From assembly GCF_007474535.1 (NCBI RefSeq), contig NZ_VKNW01000005.1:62001-126000 (forward strand): 64,000 nt of DNA, written 5' to 3'. The stretch comes from Chryseobacterium echinoideorum. GTDB lineage: Bacteria; Bacteroidota; Bacteroidia; Flavobacteriales; Weeksellaceae. The position numbers were made by a program, and so were the translations under genes. Of the stretch, positions 8,861 through 18,137 are shown in pieces. Within the stretch, counting starts at the first letter, position 1. Each line of letters starts with the position of its first letter. The notes beneath the pieces are model-generated. The model worked only from the letters and a program-made list of their open reading frames with translations. It made no database searches and was not told the DNA's origin.

Positions 8861-9775
8861 TTATTTCTTAATGATTTTTTTGGTAAATTCAGAAGTTTTG
8901 GTTTTTACTTTCACCATATACATTCCTGATACGAAATCTGAAATGTCGATTGTTTTGCCATTTGATATCCCATTTTCTGTATAATTTCTTATCAATTTAC
9001 CCTGGCTGTCAAAAAACGCAATAGTTTCAATTTTATCATCGGTCTCAATACTTATTTTTTCTGTAGCAGGATTAGGATAAACCTTAATGATGTCCTTTCT
9101 TGAGTTTTCCTGAGTAGAAAGAGCAGATAGATTATTAATACTGATATTATCCACTCTGAAACCTGTACCGTAATCATCATAAATAAAATCAATAATCTGC
9201 GAATTTTTATACGTTCCCAATGCCCCGGAATAAATCTGAGTTCCATTGGCAAAATATTGTAAAGTATCATCAGATTTTTTAATGACCATTTTCAGGTTGT
9301 GCCATTGATTGGGTGCCAAAACCGGTCCCGCAATAAATCCAGTTGCAGTTCTGTAACTTAATGCTCCTGTTAAATAACTGATTTTGAAGGCTGCAGTGTA
9401 ATAATAATCTGTCCCATCATTATATACTGCCATTTCATAATCAGATCCATCAATATCTTCAAATCGGTAATCAAAAGAAATTTCAATATCGTTGCTGGTT
9501 ACCAAAGAAGCGATATTTTTTTCAATTCCGCAGAAATCTAAGATATCTTCGTTACTTGTTACATTCAAAGAGTTTACTCCATTAGTAGCATTATTATTAA
9601 CTACTTGTGCATTTGCAGGCGGTATTCCTCCCCAGTACGTCCAGCCCTGTTGACTTCCAATATTTCCCAGAGTATATCCTTCTGAGGTTTCAAAGGAAAT
9701 TTTATTTATTTGAGCATTATATACCGTCGAACTTAAAAGGAATGCTGCGTTTAAAAAAAGTAATTTTTTTTTCAT
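8861..9775 (-). CDS. T9SS-exported LamG-like protein with type A sorting domain
   Basis: 304 residues. A signal peptide (KKKLLFLNAAFLLSSTVYNAQ) precedes a beta-sandwich of about 190 residues that looks like a concanavalin/LamG-type domain (FDYRFEDIDGSDYEMAVYNDG, WHNLKMVIKKSDDTLQYFANG). The last about 75 residues are a type A T9SS sorting domain (VYPNPATEKI, then FDSQGKLI, ending FTKKIIKK). The protein should cross the outer membrane through the type IX system and be attached or released. The ligand is unknown. No clear terminator separates it from kbl downstream. Confidence 0.8.
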   Translation of the reverse strand: MKKKLLFLNAAFLLSSTVYNAQINKISFETSEGYTLGNIGSQQGWTYWGGIPPANAQVVNNNATNGVNSLNVTSNEDILDFCGIEKNIASLVTSNDIEISFDYRFEDIDGSDYEMAVYNDGTDYYYTAAFKISYLTGALSYRTATGFIAGPVLAPNQWHNLKMVIKKSDDTLQYFANGTQIYSGALGTYKNSQIIDFIYDDYGTGFRVDNISINNLSALSTQENSRKDIIKVYPNPATEKISIETDDKIETIAFFDSQGKLIRNYTENGISNGKTIDISDFVSGMYMVKVKTKTSEFTKKIIKK

Positions 9776-10147
9776 AAAAATTATTTTAGGATTAAAAATT
9801 GTGATTAGGTGAATTAGCTAAATATCATACGAATCAATCGCCATAACTAAATATGTATAAAGATAATTAATTTTTATGACACTTTTAAAAAAAAATCATT
9901 AAATTAAATTATTTACAATTATTTTTCACAACAAATAAGTCATTAACATTTATTTATTGCGTTAGAACGAATTTTTCACAAGTTGATTATTTCAAATATT
10001 TACATTCATTTTTAAAGTAGATTACACAAAACTTTTTGGTCGTTTATATGGCTTAGGATATTAAAAGCAAAAAGACAGAATCAAATTAATGATCCTGTCT
10101 TTCTTAGAAAAAATAGAAAAATATTAAAATTTGTTTAGATGGACAGA
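9776..10147. other. Long intergenic region between two T9SS-protein genes
   Basis: 372 very AT-rich bases with no coding signal that I can see. It must carry the promoter of the gene ending at 8861 and, near 10070-10103, the terminator of the gene ending at 10148. No RNA gene is recognisable. Confidence 0.5.
10070..10103 (-). terminator. Terminator after T9SS HmuY-like gene
   Basis: AAAGACAGAATC pairs imperfectly with GATCCTGTCTTT. On the minus strand the hairpin is followed by a short T-rich stretch (TTTTTGC). It lies about 45 bases past the stop of the gene at 10148. Confidence 0.6.
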
Positions 10148-11446
10148 TTATTTTACCATCAGTTTTTTGGTCTCAATCTGCCCGCCGTAAGTAATTTTTA
10201 CGATATAATTTCCTGCTGACAGATGAGATAAATTCATATCCTGTTTATAAAAACCTGCCTGATTCGTAAGTTCAGTGTGATATACTCTTTTGCCAGAAAG
10301 GTCGAAAACCTCAACATTACCTCTATTTTCAGATTTTTCTTTTACATCAAACAAAACAGTTACTTTTTTATCTGCTGTGGTAGGATTTGGATAAATTCCA
10401 AACTCTGCTTTTTTACCAACTTCTTTTACTTCTAAAGTTGAGGTAATATTTTTATATTTAAAATACATATTCCCTGTAGAAGTTCCTTCATTGGTAATAA
10501 AATACATTCTGTAATAATCTGATCCCTGTTTTACATAATATACAACATCCGATAAAGGAGCTCCGGTTGCTGGTTTCCATGAATGACCAATTGCAGTAAT
10601 GGTACTGGAAAAGGAAGATGAGGCCGGTAAGTTGACCGCAGAAGTTGACTGTATTTCTGGCTGCACTCTTGCAACGGTAACATTCGGATTCTGAATTACA
10701 CCTGCCATTTTATACATCATAGAACCACCCGGATAAACATAATTGGTGTAATACCTGGTAAACATCAGATCCCAATTAGCTTTAGGCGGCTCCATATTAT
10801 TCACTTTATCACCTGTGGTGAAAGAGAAATAGTTAAAAAAAGAATCATCTGATCCATTCGTAATCATCTTGGTCTGAGTAGGATTCCATGAAGTTCCGTT
10901 CCACTGAGCATATTTGAAGCTGTAACCTGCAGAAAATTCATTAATAAAGAATTTATAATAATTTTCATCTCCATAATCAAGAACAAAAACCACCTGCCCT
11001 TCTACTTTATGAGTTGCCATATTATAATTACCCCATCCGAAATTGAAAGGACCTGCCGGAAGTAAAGTTGCAGAATCAAACACTCCATCCTGAATTCTTG
11101 TGGTCTGATCCGGGTTGTAAATTGGATTTCCCCAAGTAGATTTTTGTGACGGAAGCACCGTATCAAAATCTGAAGGAGCAGCTGAAGTCTGGTAAACAGT
11201 AATATTTTTAGCATCATTTACCTTAATACCTTTATCCATTGCATTGTTTCTGTAAAAAGCAATATCCCAGATATCTGCTGCCTGTGAAACGCTTGTATTG
11301 GAAGAAAAATCAAAAAAAACTCTGTTTTGATAAGAACTTCCCATCGACATATTAACGGTAGTATATCCATTTGAATCTACTTGAGCGAAATTCATCTGCT
11401 GAATTCCTAAACTGATCACCGAGGCTAAAAGTAACTTTGCTTTCAT
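10148..11446 (-). CDS. T9SS-exported HmuY-like heme-binding protein
   Basis: 432 residues: signal peptide (KAKLLLASVISLGIQQMNFAQ), an HmuY-like region (paired strands such as AADIWDIAFYRN early and ANWDLMFTRYYTNY later, each with the W-D-L/I-x-F pattern), and a C-terminal type A T9SS sorting domain (FGIYPNPTTADKKVTV...FDLSGKRVY...KKLMVK). It is divergent from the TonB receptor gene and so is probably co-regulated with heme uptake. The inferred role is a secreted or surface heme scavenger (hemophore) that hands heme to the receptor. Coverage by two HmuY-like halves or one extended domain cannot be settled by eye. Confidence 0.72.
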   Translation of the reverse strand: MKAKLLLASVISLGIQQMNFAQVDSNGYTTVNMSMGSSYQNRVFFDFSSNTSVSQAADIWDIAFYRNNAMDKGIKVNDAKNITVYQTSAAPSDFDTVLPSQKSTWGNPIYNPDQTTRIQDGVFDSATLLPAGPFNFGWGNYNMATHKVEGQVVFVLDYGDENYYKFFINEFSAGYSFKYAQWNGTSWNPTQTKMITNGSDDSFFNYFSFTTGDKVNNMEPPKANWDLMFTRYYTNYVYPGGSMMYKMAGVIQNPNVTVARVQPEIQSTSAVNLPASSSFSSTITAIGHSWKPATGAPLSDVVYYVKQGSDYYRMYFITNEGTSTGNMYFKYKNITSTLEVKEVGKKAEFGIYPNPTTADKKVTVLFDVKEKSENRGNVEVFDLSGKRVYHTELTNQAGFYKQDMNLSHLSAGNYIVKITYGGQIETKKLMVK

Positions 11447-11468
11447 AATTTTTATGGTTTAAAATTTA

Positions 11469-11522
11469 TTATTTAGAATTATTCCACAAAAGTAATAATT
11501 AATTTTTATTCATTCTAAATAA
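11469..11522. promoter_or_regulatory. Candidate Fur-type operator pair in divergent heme promoter
   Basis: TTATTTAGAAT (11469-11479) and its exact reverse complement ATTCTAAATAA (11512-11522) lie 32 bases apart in the 107-base gap between the two divergent heme genes. The right copy sits just upstream of the candidate -7 box of the receptor gene. The AT-rich TTTAGAAT/ATTCTAAA form resembles iron-regulator sites, but no consensus could be checked. Confidence 0.4.
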
Positions 11523-11527
11523 AATTA

Positions 11528-11535
11528 TATATTTG
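11528..11535 (+). promoter_or_regulatory. Candidate -7 box of the heme receptor operon
   Basis: TATATTTG matches the Bacteroidota -7 consensus and lies 18 bases before the receptor ATG, giving a short leader. No good -33 TTTG is visible, as expected for a regulated promoter. Confidence 0.45.
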
Positions 11536-11553
11536 CTGAAAATTATTTGAGTA

Positions 11554-13689
11554 ATGAGCAAGAAGGTTTTATCTGTCGGTCTGTTGTCTGCTGTAATTTG
11601 GGCAAATGCACAGAATCAAGATTCTTTACAATTATCAAAAATTGACGAAGTGGTCATTACCGGACAGTACAAACAACAGTCGATCAACAAATCAATCTAT
11701 AAAGTTGAGGTAATTGATGCACAGCAGATTAAAAACATGGGAGCAACTACTGCTTCAGAAGTTTTGAATCAGAACCTCAACATATTAATTGAGCCTAATA
11801 GCGGAAACGGTGATTCTAATGCAAGAATTATGGGATTGGGAGGTGCTTATACCAAAGTTTTGATCGACAATATTCCTGTTGTAAGCGATCAGGGAATGGG
11901 AAATCAGGTAGATTTAAGCAAGATCAATGTCAATAATATTGAAAGAATAGAAATTGTAAAAGGTGCAATGGGGGTTGAGTACGGAAATAATGCGGTTGCA
12001 GGTGTTATTAACATCATTACCAAAAAAAAATATGCTAAAAAACTGACTGCCTTGTTATCATTACAGGAAGAAACAGTAGGGAAAGATTACGACTGGTACA
12101 AAAAAGGAAACGGGCGTCATGCGCAGAATTTGAATCTTGGATATAAAATTTCAGAAAACTGGATGATAACTGCTGATTTTAACCGGAATGATTTTCAGGG
12201 ATATAAAGGCAATCTTGAAGGTTACAGATATTTCAATGAAAATAATGATAAAAAAAGAGGTTACAACTGGCTTCCGAAAGATCAGATGACTGCAAATGCT
12301 GCTTTACGATATGCAAAAAATAATACTTCCTTATTTTTAAAGTCAAATTTTCTGACCGAAACTGTTAATTTTTATAATCCGGTTATAGAAGATTTTCCTT
12401 TAGGAAATGGTAACCGGACTTACATAGGAAACGACAGAAACTATTTTACCACCCGCTGGATTCATCAGTTTAATATCCAGACAAAAATAGGATCAAGAAT
12501 CAACTATCTCGGAGATTTTTCTTACCAGACACAGACTAGAAAATCCCAGGACGTTGTTTATGATATTCCTAACAGAAAAATTCTTTCGGAAAATGAGAAA
12601 AAATCTTTTTACGAATCTAAAGTTTTATATTCAAGAGGGATGTTCAGCAATTTCCTGGATAGTGAGAAAATCAATTTCCAGCTAGGGTACGAATTAGATC
12701 ATACCACTGGTTTTGCCGGGTCTGAAACATTTGAATTTAATAATAACGGAACCAACATCAGCAGATCTATCTTCAATTATGCCAACTTTCTGTCTGCTGA
12801 ATGGAAAATTAACAACCAACTATCATTTCGACCCGGTGTAAGACTTGCGTTGAGCGACAGGTTTGATTCTCAGTATAATTATTCTTTCACGGCAAGATTC
12901 AATCCTACGGAAAAATCAGATTTCAGAGCCGTTTTCGGGTCATCCAACAGGTTTCCTACCTATGAGGAGCTTTACACTTTTGTTGTCGACAACAATCATG
13001 ACATCAGAGGAAACGAAAATCTTAATCCAGAAACAGGATATTCTTTAGGATTATTTTATGATTTTACCACCTCACAGAGCAAATTATGGAAAATGAATAT
13101 TAGTTTTTCTGCAATGTACCTTGATGTGAAAGACAGAATAGAAAGCTTCATTGTAAGCAACAGTCCGCTTAAATATACCTTCTTGAATGTAGACAACTAC
13201 AAATCTTTGCTTTTTGGAGGTGGCTTTAGCCTGAAAAAAGAAAATATTTCATTCAATGGCGGTGTTTCGGTACTGGGAGTTTCACAAAATCTAAACACGG
13301 GAAATATGACTTCCCCGGAAGATTATAATTTCAATGCAGAAGCCAATTTTGCAGCCAACTACACTCTTCCAAAACTGAAAACTCTTTTTGCATTATATTA
13401 TAAATACACCGGGATGCAAAAGAGATTTACTCAAAAGGCATCGCAGAATCCTGGCGAAAGCCCGCAATATATCTTGGGAGAGATCGGCGCATTCAATACG
13501 ATGAATTTTACTGTAAGTCAGCCATTTTTCAACAATCATCTTGAAGTTAGTTTTGGGGTAAAAAACATTTTTGATGTTTCAGATGTAAGAAATACTGTGC
13601 TTTCAGGTGGAGCTCATAACTCAGCAACAGGTTCTCAGAATTTATTCTACGGAAGAAGCTATTTCGCCAGACTCAATTATCAGTTTTAA
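11554..13689 (+). CDS. TonB-dependent outer-membrane heme receptor (HmuR-like)
   Basis: 711 residues: signal peptide, then a TonB-box-like IDEVVITGQ, the plug domain (IDAQQIKNMGATTASEVLNQ, ARIMGLGGAYTKVLIDNIPV, VEYGNNAVAGVINIIT; residues about 35-165) and a 22-strand-type barrel ending in Phe (FARLNYQF), the outer-membrane signature. It begins a run of heme genes (HmuY lipoprotein, ABC importer, HemS-like protein), so heme or hemoprotein is the likely substrate. It is the first gene of a co-directional cluster with small gaps (23 bases to the next gene). Confidence 0.88.
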   Translation: MSKKVLSVGLLSAVIWANAQNQDSLQLSKIDEVVITGQYKQQSINKSIYKVEVIDAQQIKNMGATTASEVLNQNLNILIEPNSGNGDSNARIMGLGGAYTKVLIDNIPVVSDQGMGNQVDLSKINVNNIERIEIVKGAMGVEYGNNAVAGVINIITKKKYAKKLTALLSLQEETVGKDYDWYKKGNGRHAQNLNLGYKISENWMITADFNRNDFQGYKGNLEGYRYFNENNDKKRGYNWLPKDQMTANAALRYAKNNTSLFLKSNFLTETVNFYNPVIEDFPLGNGNRTYIGNDRNYFTTRWIHQFNIQTKIGSRINYLGDFSYQTQTRKSQDVVYDIPNRKILSENEKKSFYESKVLYSRGMFSNFLDSEKINFQLGYELDHTTGFAGSETFEFNNNGTNISRSIFNYANFLSAEWKINNQLSFRPGVRLALSDRFDSQYNYSFTARFNPTEKSDFRAVFGSSNRFPTYEELYTFVVDNNHDIRGNENLNPETGYSLGLFYDFTTSQSKLWKMNISFSAMYLDVKDRIESFIVSNSPLKYTFLNVDNYKSLLFGGGFSLKKENISFNGGVSVLGVSQNLNTGNMTSPEDYNFNAEANFAANYTLPKLKTLFALYYKYTGMQKRFTQKASQNPGESPQYILGEIGAFNTMNFTVSQPFFNNHLEVSFGVKNIFDVSDVRNTVLSGGAHNSATGSQNLFYGRSYFARLNYQF

Positions 13690-13712
13690 TATTTGAATAA
13701 AAATATCAGCAC

Positions 13713-14798
13713 ATGAAAAAAATACTTATTGCTTTCATTTTCAGCAGCGCATTTATCACACAGTCATGCATTAATGACAATGAAAATCCGGTAGCAGTAG
13801 CACCTATTCAGGGATCTATTGTAAACCCAAGTGTCGGTGGAGCTACACAGCCTAATCAGGTTTGGTTTGACTTAAGCAAAGGAAAGGAAATCATCACAAA
13901 ACGCACCGATTGGGATCTTGCATTGTATACAGGAAATGAATTTAAGGTCATTTTAAATTCTTCTATCATGATGGCTGCAGCAAAAATTCCTAGTTCAACC
14001 AATATTGATCTTGTTACTCAATCTGATGTTGCCGGATTGATGAATCTCGTTCAGGTAGGAACTTTCAATCCTGATAATGAAGCATATATTGATGATGTAA
14101 AAGGTAATTTTCCTGCAGGATATACTGCAATAGAATCAGTGAAAGAAAACGATGCTCAGAATGCTGTTTATCTTGTCAATATGGGGAGGGAAATTTACAG
14201 CGGAAGCGTTGCTTTAGGCTCTGTTGCAACAGGCGGAGATCCAAGAGGCTGGATGAAAATTCAGGTGATCAGAAATTCATCAGGGTATAAAATAAAATAT
14301 GCACAACTGAATGAGACTTCTCACAAAGAATTGATAGTAGAAAAAAATCCTGCCTACAACTATAATTTTGTAAATCTTACCCTGGCAAAAGAAGTTTTTA
14401 TTCAGCCTGAAAAAAAAGAATGGGATCTTTGTTTTACCGTCTTTACCAATACTATTACCGGAGCAGGAAGTTATGTTTTCGCAGATTTTGTCCTCAACAA
14501 CAATATTAGCGGAGTCGGAGCTTATGAAGTAAAAGTTCCTGCGCAGAACTCGGGTACTGAAGCCTATAATAATTTTAAATCTGAAAATATTGATCCTTCA
14601 AAACTGATATATAATGACCACCGTATTATTGGCGGAAACTGGAGAAATCCTGTCGGAGCCAATGGATTGGAAGTCTACGGTGATCGTTTTTACATCATTA
14701 AAGATGCAGACGGATACTATTTTAAACTAAAATTTACCCGTCTTACCAATACTTCCGGAGAACGCGGTTTTCCTCAATTTGAATACAAACCTTTATAA
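13713..14798 (+). CDS. hmuY: HmuY-family heme-binding lipoprotein
   Basis: 361 residues with a lipoprotein signal ending near Cys19 (ITQSC). The HmuY fold is suggested by VWFDLSKGKEI, RTDWDLALYTGNEFKVILNSS and KEWDLCFTVFTN, and by the overall beta-rich pattern. In Porphyromonas-type systems HmuY captures heme at the surface and passes it to the HmuR receptor; the gene order here (receptor, then HmuY) is the same. Its axial heme ligands (His or Met) cannot be assigned without a structural alignment. It pairs with the T9SS-exported HmuY-like protein encoded divergently at 10148. Confidence 0.8.
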   Translation: MKKILIAFIFSSAFITQSCINDNENPVAVAPIQGSIVNPSVGGATQPNQVWFDLSKGKEIITKRTDWDLALYTGNEFKVILNSSIMMAAAKIPSSTNIDLVTQSDVAGLMNLVQVGTFNPDNEAYIDDVKGNFPAGYTAIESVKENDAQNAVYLVNMGREIYSGSVALGSVATGGDPRGWMKIQVIRNSSGYKIKYAQLNETSHKELIVEKNPAYNYNFVNLTLAKEVFIQPEKKEWDLCFTVFTNTITGAGSYVFADFVLNNNISGVGAYEVKVPAQNSGTEAYNNFKSENIDPSKLIYNDHRIIGGNWRNPVGANGLEVYGDRFYIIKDADGYYFKLKFTRLTNTSGERGFPQFEYKPL

Positions 14799-14810
14799 GA
14801 ATAATATAAA

Positions 14811-15689
14811 ATGAAAAAACTCATTCTTGCAGTGTCTTTTCTTGCAATGATATATTCATGCAAAAAAGAAGTCCAGAAACCTACAGAAAACGAAACTGCC
14901 GTTTCATCCGAAACACCGGCATCCAATCAAAAAATAGTTTCTCTAAGTGGCGGGATCACAGAAATTGTGACTGCACTTGGTCACGAGGACGAAATTGTAG
15001 GTACAGATGTCACTAGTACATACCCGGAAACGCTTAAATCGACTGCAAAAGATCTGGGTCATGTAAGATCAATGACGATTGAGCCGATTATGTCAGTAAA
15101 TCCTACTTTGATTTTAGCTTCAGATAAAGACATCAATCCTGAGCTTTTAGGAAAAATAAAATCTTCTGGAATCAAAACAGAGCTTTTTAAACAGGAATAT
15201 TCCGTAAACGGAACCAAAAAACTGATTGAGCAGGTCGCCAAAGCTTTAGGAAATCCTGATTATCAAAAACTTAATGATAAAATTGATGCAGACTTACAGC
15301 AGATTCAGCCGATCGTCAAAAAACCTAAAGTATTATTCATCTATGCAAGAGGAAATATGATGATGGTTTCCGGGAAAAATACCCCAATGGCTTCTTTGAT
15401 TGAAATTGCAGGCGGAGAAAATGCAGTGAACGATTTTGAAGACTTTAAACCTCTGACTCCCGAAGCTGTAGTAAAAGCAAATCCTGATGTTTTGTTCTTC
15501 TTTTCTTCCGGTCTTGAAGGTGCAGGCGGAAACCAAGGTGTGCTGAAAATGCCGGGAGTTTCGCAGACCAATGCAGGTAAAAACAAAAAAATTATTGCCA
15601 TGGATGGAGGTCTAGTTTCCTCATTCGGACCAAGATTAGGAGAAGCAGCAGTTGCATTAAATAAACTTTTAGTTGAAAACACAAAATAA
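14811..15689 (+). CDS. hmuT: Heme ABC transporter substrate-binding lipoprotein
   Basis: 292 residues of the BtuF/HmuT cluster A-2 binding-protein family. A lipobox-like IYSC (Cys17) is followed by a Lys/Glu-rich linker and the binding fold (VSLSGGITEIVTALGHEDEIVGTD, then DLGHVRSMTIEPIMSVNPTLILA). A Tyr in FIYARGNMMMVSG is at the usual position of the heme-ligand Tyr in HmuT-type proteins. It delivers heme in the periplasm to the permease encoded next. The end overlaps the permease start by 17 bases, which implies coupled translation. Confidence 0.87.
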   Translation: MKKLILAVSFLAMIYSCKKEVQKPTENETAVSSETPASNQKIVSLSGGITEIVTALGHEDEIVGTDVTSTYPETLKSTAKDLGHVRSMTIEPIMSVNPTLILASDKDINPELLGKIKSSGIKTELFKQEYSVNGTKKLIEQVAKALGNPDYQKLNDKIDADLQQIQPIVKKPKVLFIYARGNMMMVSGKNTPMASLIEIAGGENAVNDFEDFKPLTPEAVVKANPDVLFFFSSGLEGAGGNQGVLKMPGVSQTNAGKNKKIIAMDGGLVSSFGPRLGEAAVALNKLLVENTK

Positions 15690-16713
15690 ATTATACTTTC
15701 ACCTTTTTATAAGTACCCTTTTGCTGGTTTTACTGGCAATGGGGTCACTTCATGTCGGAGTTTATGACTTTGGCGGAAATTCACCATTCATCATTCTGAA
15801 AGATATAATTCTTGGGAATTCCGAAGTTTCTCTCACCGACCATTATGTGATTTGGGAAGTGAGAAGCGCAAGAATTATAATGGCAATTTTGGTGGGAAGT
15901 CTGCTTGCAGTTTCGGGAACGAGCCTTCAGGGAATGTTCAAAAACCCTTTGGCAACAGGTGATCTTATCGGGTTAACTTCCGGTGCAACTTTATTGGCTG
16001 CAATTGCAATTGTTCTGGGAGGACATTTTAAAGAATACCTTCCGGAAGCTGTTCAGTTTTCATTGGTTGGAATTTCTGCTTTTATCGGAGCTTTATTGGC
16101 CATGATTTTTGTCTACAGAATTTCCACAAGCAGCGGAAAAACAAATGTCGTGATGATGCTGTTGAGTGGTGTGGCAATAACAGCCATCGGATTTTCCATC
16201 ACCGGATTTTTAATTTATATTTCTAAAGATGAGCAGCTCAGAGATCTCACATTCTGGAATATGGGAAGTCTTGCGGCGGCAACATGGACGAAAAATTTGA
16301 TTCTAACGATTGTTTTAATCATCTCCTACTCCATTTTACTGCCAAAAGGAAAAGCATTGAATGCCATGATGCTGGGTGAAAAAGATGCAGAACATTTGGG
16401 AATCAATGTAGAAAAGCTAAAAAAACAAATCGTTATTACTACTGCTCTTATGATAGGAACCTGTGTTGCGTTTTCAGGAACTATTGGATTTGTGGGATTA
16501 ATCGTTCCTTATATTTTAAGGCTTTTATTCAAGTCCAATTATGTCTTTATTCTTCCGCTGTCTGCTATGATGGGTAGCATATTGCTTTTATCTGCAGATA
16601 CCATCAGCAGAAGCATTGTGGCTCCTTCAGAATTACCCATCGGAATTTTAACAGCTTTAATGGGAGGTCCGGTTTTCATTGCTATTTTAATTAAATTTAA
16701 AAAAACACTGTAA
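15673..16713 (+). CDS. hmuU: Heme ABC transporter permease, FecCD family (TTG start)
   Basis: 346 residues with about nine or ten membrane helices. FecCD hallmarks are present: GTSLQGMFKNPLATGDLIGLTSGA near residue 80 and the GTIGFVGLIVPYILRLL coupling-helix region near residue 265. It forms the inner-membrane channel with the ATPase encoded next. The start is unusual: TTG at 15673 inside the end of hmuT. No ATG exists before the first membrane helix (the next is at residue 23, inside it), so the TTG is preferred. Confidence 0.88.
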   Translation: MKTQNKLYFHLFISTLLLVLLAMGSLHVGVYDFGGNSPFIILKDIILGNSEVSLTDHYVIWEVRSARIIMAILVGSLLAVSGTSLQGMFKNPLATGDLIGLTSGATLLAAIAIVLGGHFKEYLPEAVQFSLVGISAFIGALLAMIFVYRISTSSGKTNVVMMLLSGVAITAIGFSITGFLIYISKDEQLRDLTFWNMGSLAAATWTKNLILTIVLIISYSILLPKGKALNAMMLGEKDAEHLGINVEKLKKQIVITTALMIGTCVAFSGTIGFVGLIVPYILRLLFKSNYVFILPLSAMMGSILLLSADTISRSIVAPSELPIGILTALMGGPVFIAILIKFKKTL

Positions 16714-17486
16714 TGATCAAAGCACATCATATTAATTATAAGTTTAAAGATTTTCATATTCTTGATGCGGTAAATGTTTCGGTGGAATATGGCGAATTTT
16801 TAGCAATAGTAGGTCCGAATGGTGCAGGAAAATCAAGCCTACTGAGTATTCTGGCCAATGAAGTAAAAACTGAAAAAGAGAAAATTTCGTTCAAGAACAA
16901 ACCGATCTCTGACTGGAATGTGAAAGAACTTTCCAAACATAAATCTAAATTTTCCCAGCACAATGCTGTAGAAATTCCTTTACAGGTAAAAGATGTGGTA
17001 ATGATGGGAAGATACCCTTATTTTGATGCACAGCCGAATGAGGAAGATTTTGAAGCCATAAAAATATATATGGAGGAAACAGAAATTTTTCATCTGCAGG
17101 ATAGAGATTACAACTCTCTTTCAGGAGGTGAAAAGCAAAGAGTGCACATTTCGAGAGTTATGGCACAACTGAAAAATGAGATTAAGCACAAACTGGTTTT
17201 TTTGGATGAACCGCTTAATAATCTGGACGTAAAATATCAGTACAAAGCTCTGGAGATCATCAAAAAATTCACACAAAAAGCCAATTCAGCCATTGTTGTT
17301 CTTCACGATCTGAATCTTGCCGCTCAGTTTGCAGACAAGATTTTACTGATGAAATCCGGAAGAGTGGCAGAATACGGAACTCCTGAAGAGGTTTTCACCT
17401 CGGAAAATATTTCCTATGCTTATAACTTTCCCTGCACTATTTGTGCACATCCAGTTAATGCAAACCCAATGATAATTTTTGGATAA
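16713..17486 (+). CDS. hmuV: Heme ABC transporter ATP-binding protein
   Basis: 257-residue ABC ATPase powering heme import. Walker A is GPNGAGKSS (residues about 33-41), the signature is LSGGEKQRVHISR, Walker B is LVFLDEPLNNLD and the H-switch is VVLHDLN. The start codon overlaps the permease stop by one base (TAATG) and the stop overlaps the next start in the same way, so the cluster is tightly coupled. The GRYPYFDAQPNEED segment is typical of HmuV/BhuV-type ATPases. Confidence 0.9.
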   Translation: MIKAHHINYKFKDFHILDAVNVSVEYGEFLAIVGPNGAGKSSLLSILANEVKTEKEKISFKNKPISDWNVKELSKHKSKFSQHNAVEIPLQVKDVVMMGRYPYFDAQPNEEDFEAIKIYMEETEIFHLQDRDYNSLSGGEKQRVHISRVMAQLKNEIKHKLVFLDEPLNNLDVKYQYKALEIIKKFTQKANSAIVVLHDLNLAAQFADKILLMKSGRVAEYGTPEEVFTSENISYAYNFPCTICAHPVNANPMIIFG

Positions 17487-18136
17487 TGGAACAAAATGAA
17501 TTAAAAATATTAGCTCAAAACCTTGCTAATCCGCAAGGAGAAAAAGGGATTGAGATTGGCGAAATGATGAATGCAACCAATATAGGAATGACATTGGAAA
17601 GCATCAAAACCCTGTTGATAGAAGACAATGAAAATATTTTAGAAATTGGTCATGGAAATGCAGGTCATCTTCAAGACATTCTAAACAGAGCTAAAAACTT
17701 AAGATATACCGGAATCGACATTTCGGAAACAATGAATAAAGAGGCCCGAAAAATAAATGCTGATTTGAAAGATCAGTCCGAATTTATCCTATACGATGGA
17801 AAAAACCTGCCATTTGGAGACTCAGTTTTTGATAAAATATTTACTGTGAATACGGTTTATTTCTGGGATAATCCTGTTGATTACCTTAAACAAATCTACA
17901 GAGTTCTGAAAAAAAACGGAACTTTTGTTCTCACTTTTGGGCAGAAAGATTTCATGGATAAATTGCCTTTTACAGCTTATCATTTTACACTTTATAATAA
18001 CGAAGATTTAGCCGATATAATTTCTCAAAGTCCTTTTAAAAGAATGAAAATATCTGAAAAAGAAGAAGAAATAAACAGTAAAACCGGAGACGGATTAATC
18101 AAAAGAATTTACACAGTTTTAACCATAAAAAAATAA
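17486..18136 (+). CDS. Class I SAM-dependent methyltransferase in the heme operon
   Basis: 216 residues with the Rossmann motifs of class I methyltransferases: ILEIGHGNAGHLQDIL (SAM-binding loop), YTGIDISETM (acidic strand 2 end), LPFGDSVFDKIFTVNTVYFWDNP (motif IV region) and IYRVLKKNGTFVLTF. It is inserted between the heme ATPase gene (1-base overlap) and the HemS-like gene (1-base gap), so it is surely co-transcribed with heme uptake. The substrate is unknown; a tetrapyrrole product or a siderophore-like molecule is a guess from context only. Confidence 0.78.
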   Translation: MEQNELKILAQNLANPQGEKGIEIGEMMNATNIGMTLESIKTLLIEDNENILEIGHGNAGHLQDILNRAKNLRYTGIDISETMNKEARKINADLKDQSEFILYDGKNLPFGDSVFDKIFTVNTVYFWDNPVDYLKQIYRVLKKNGTFVLTFGQKDFMDKLPFTAYHFTLYNNEDLADIISQSPFKRMKISEKEEEINSKTGDGLIKRIYTVLTIKK

Positions 18137-18137
18137 A

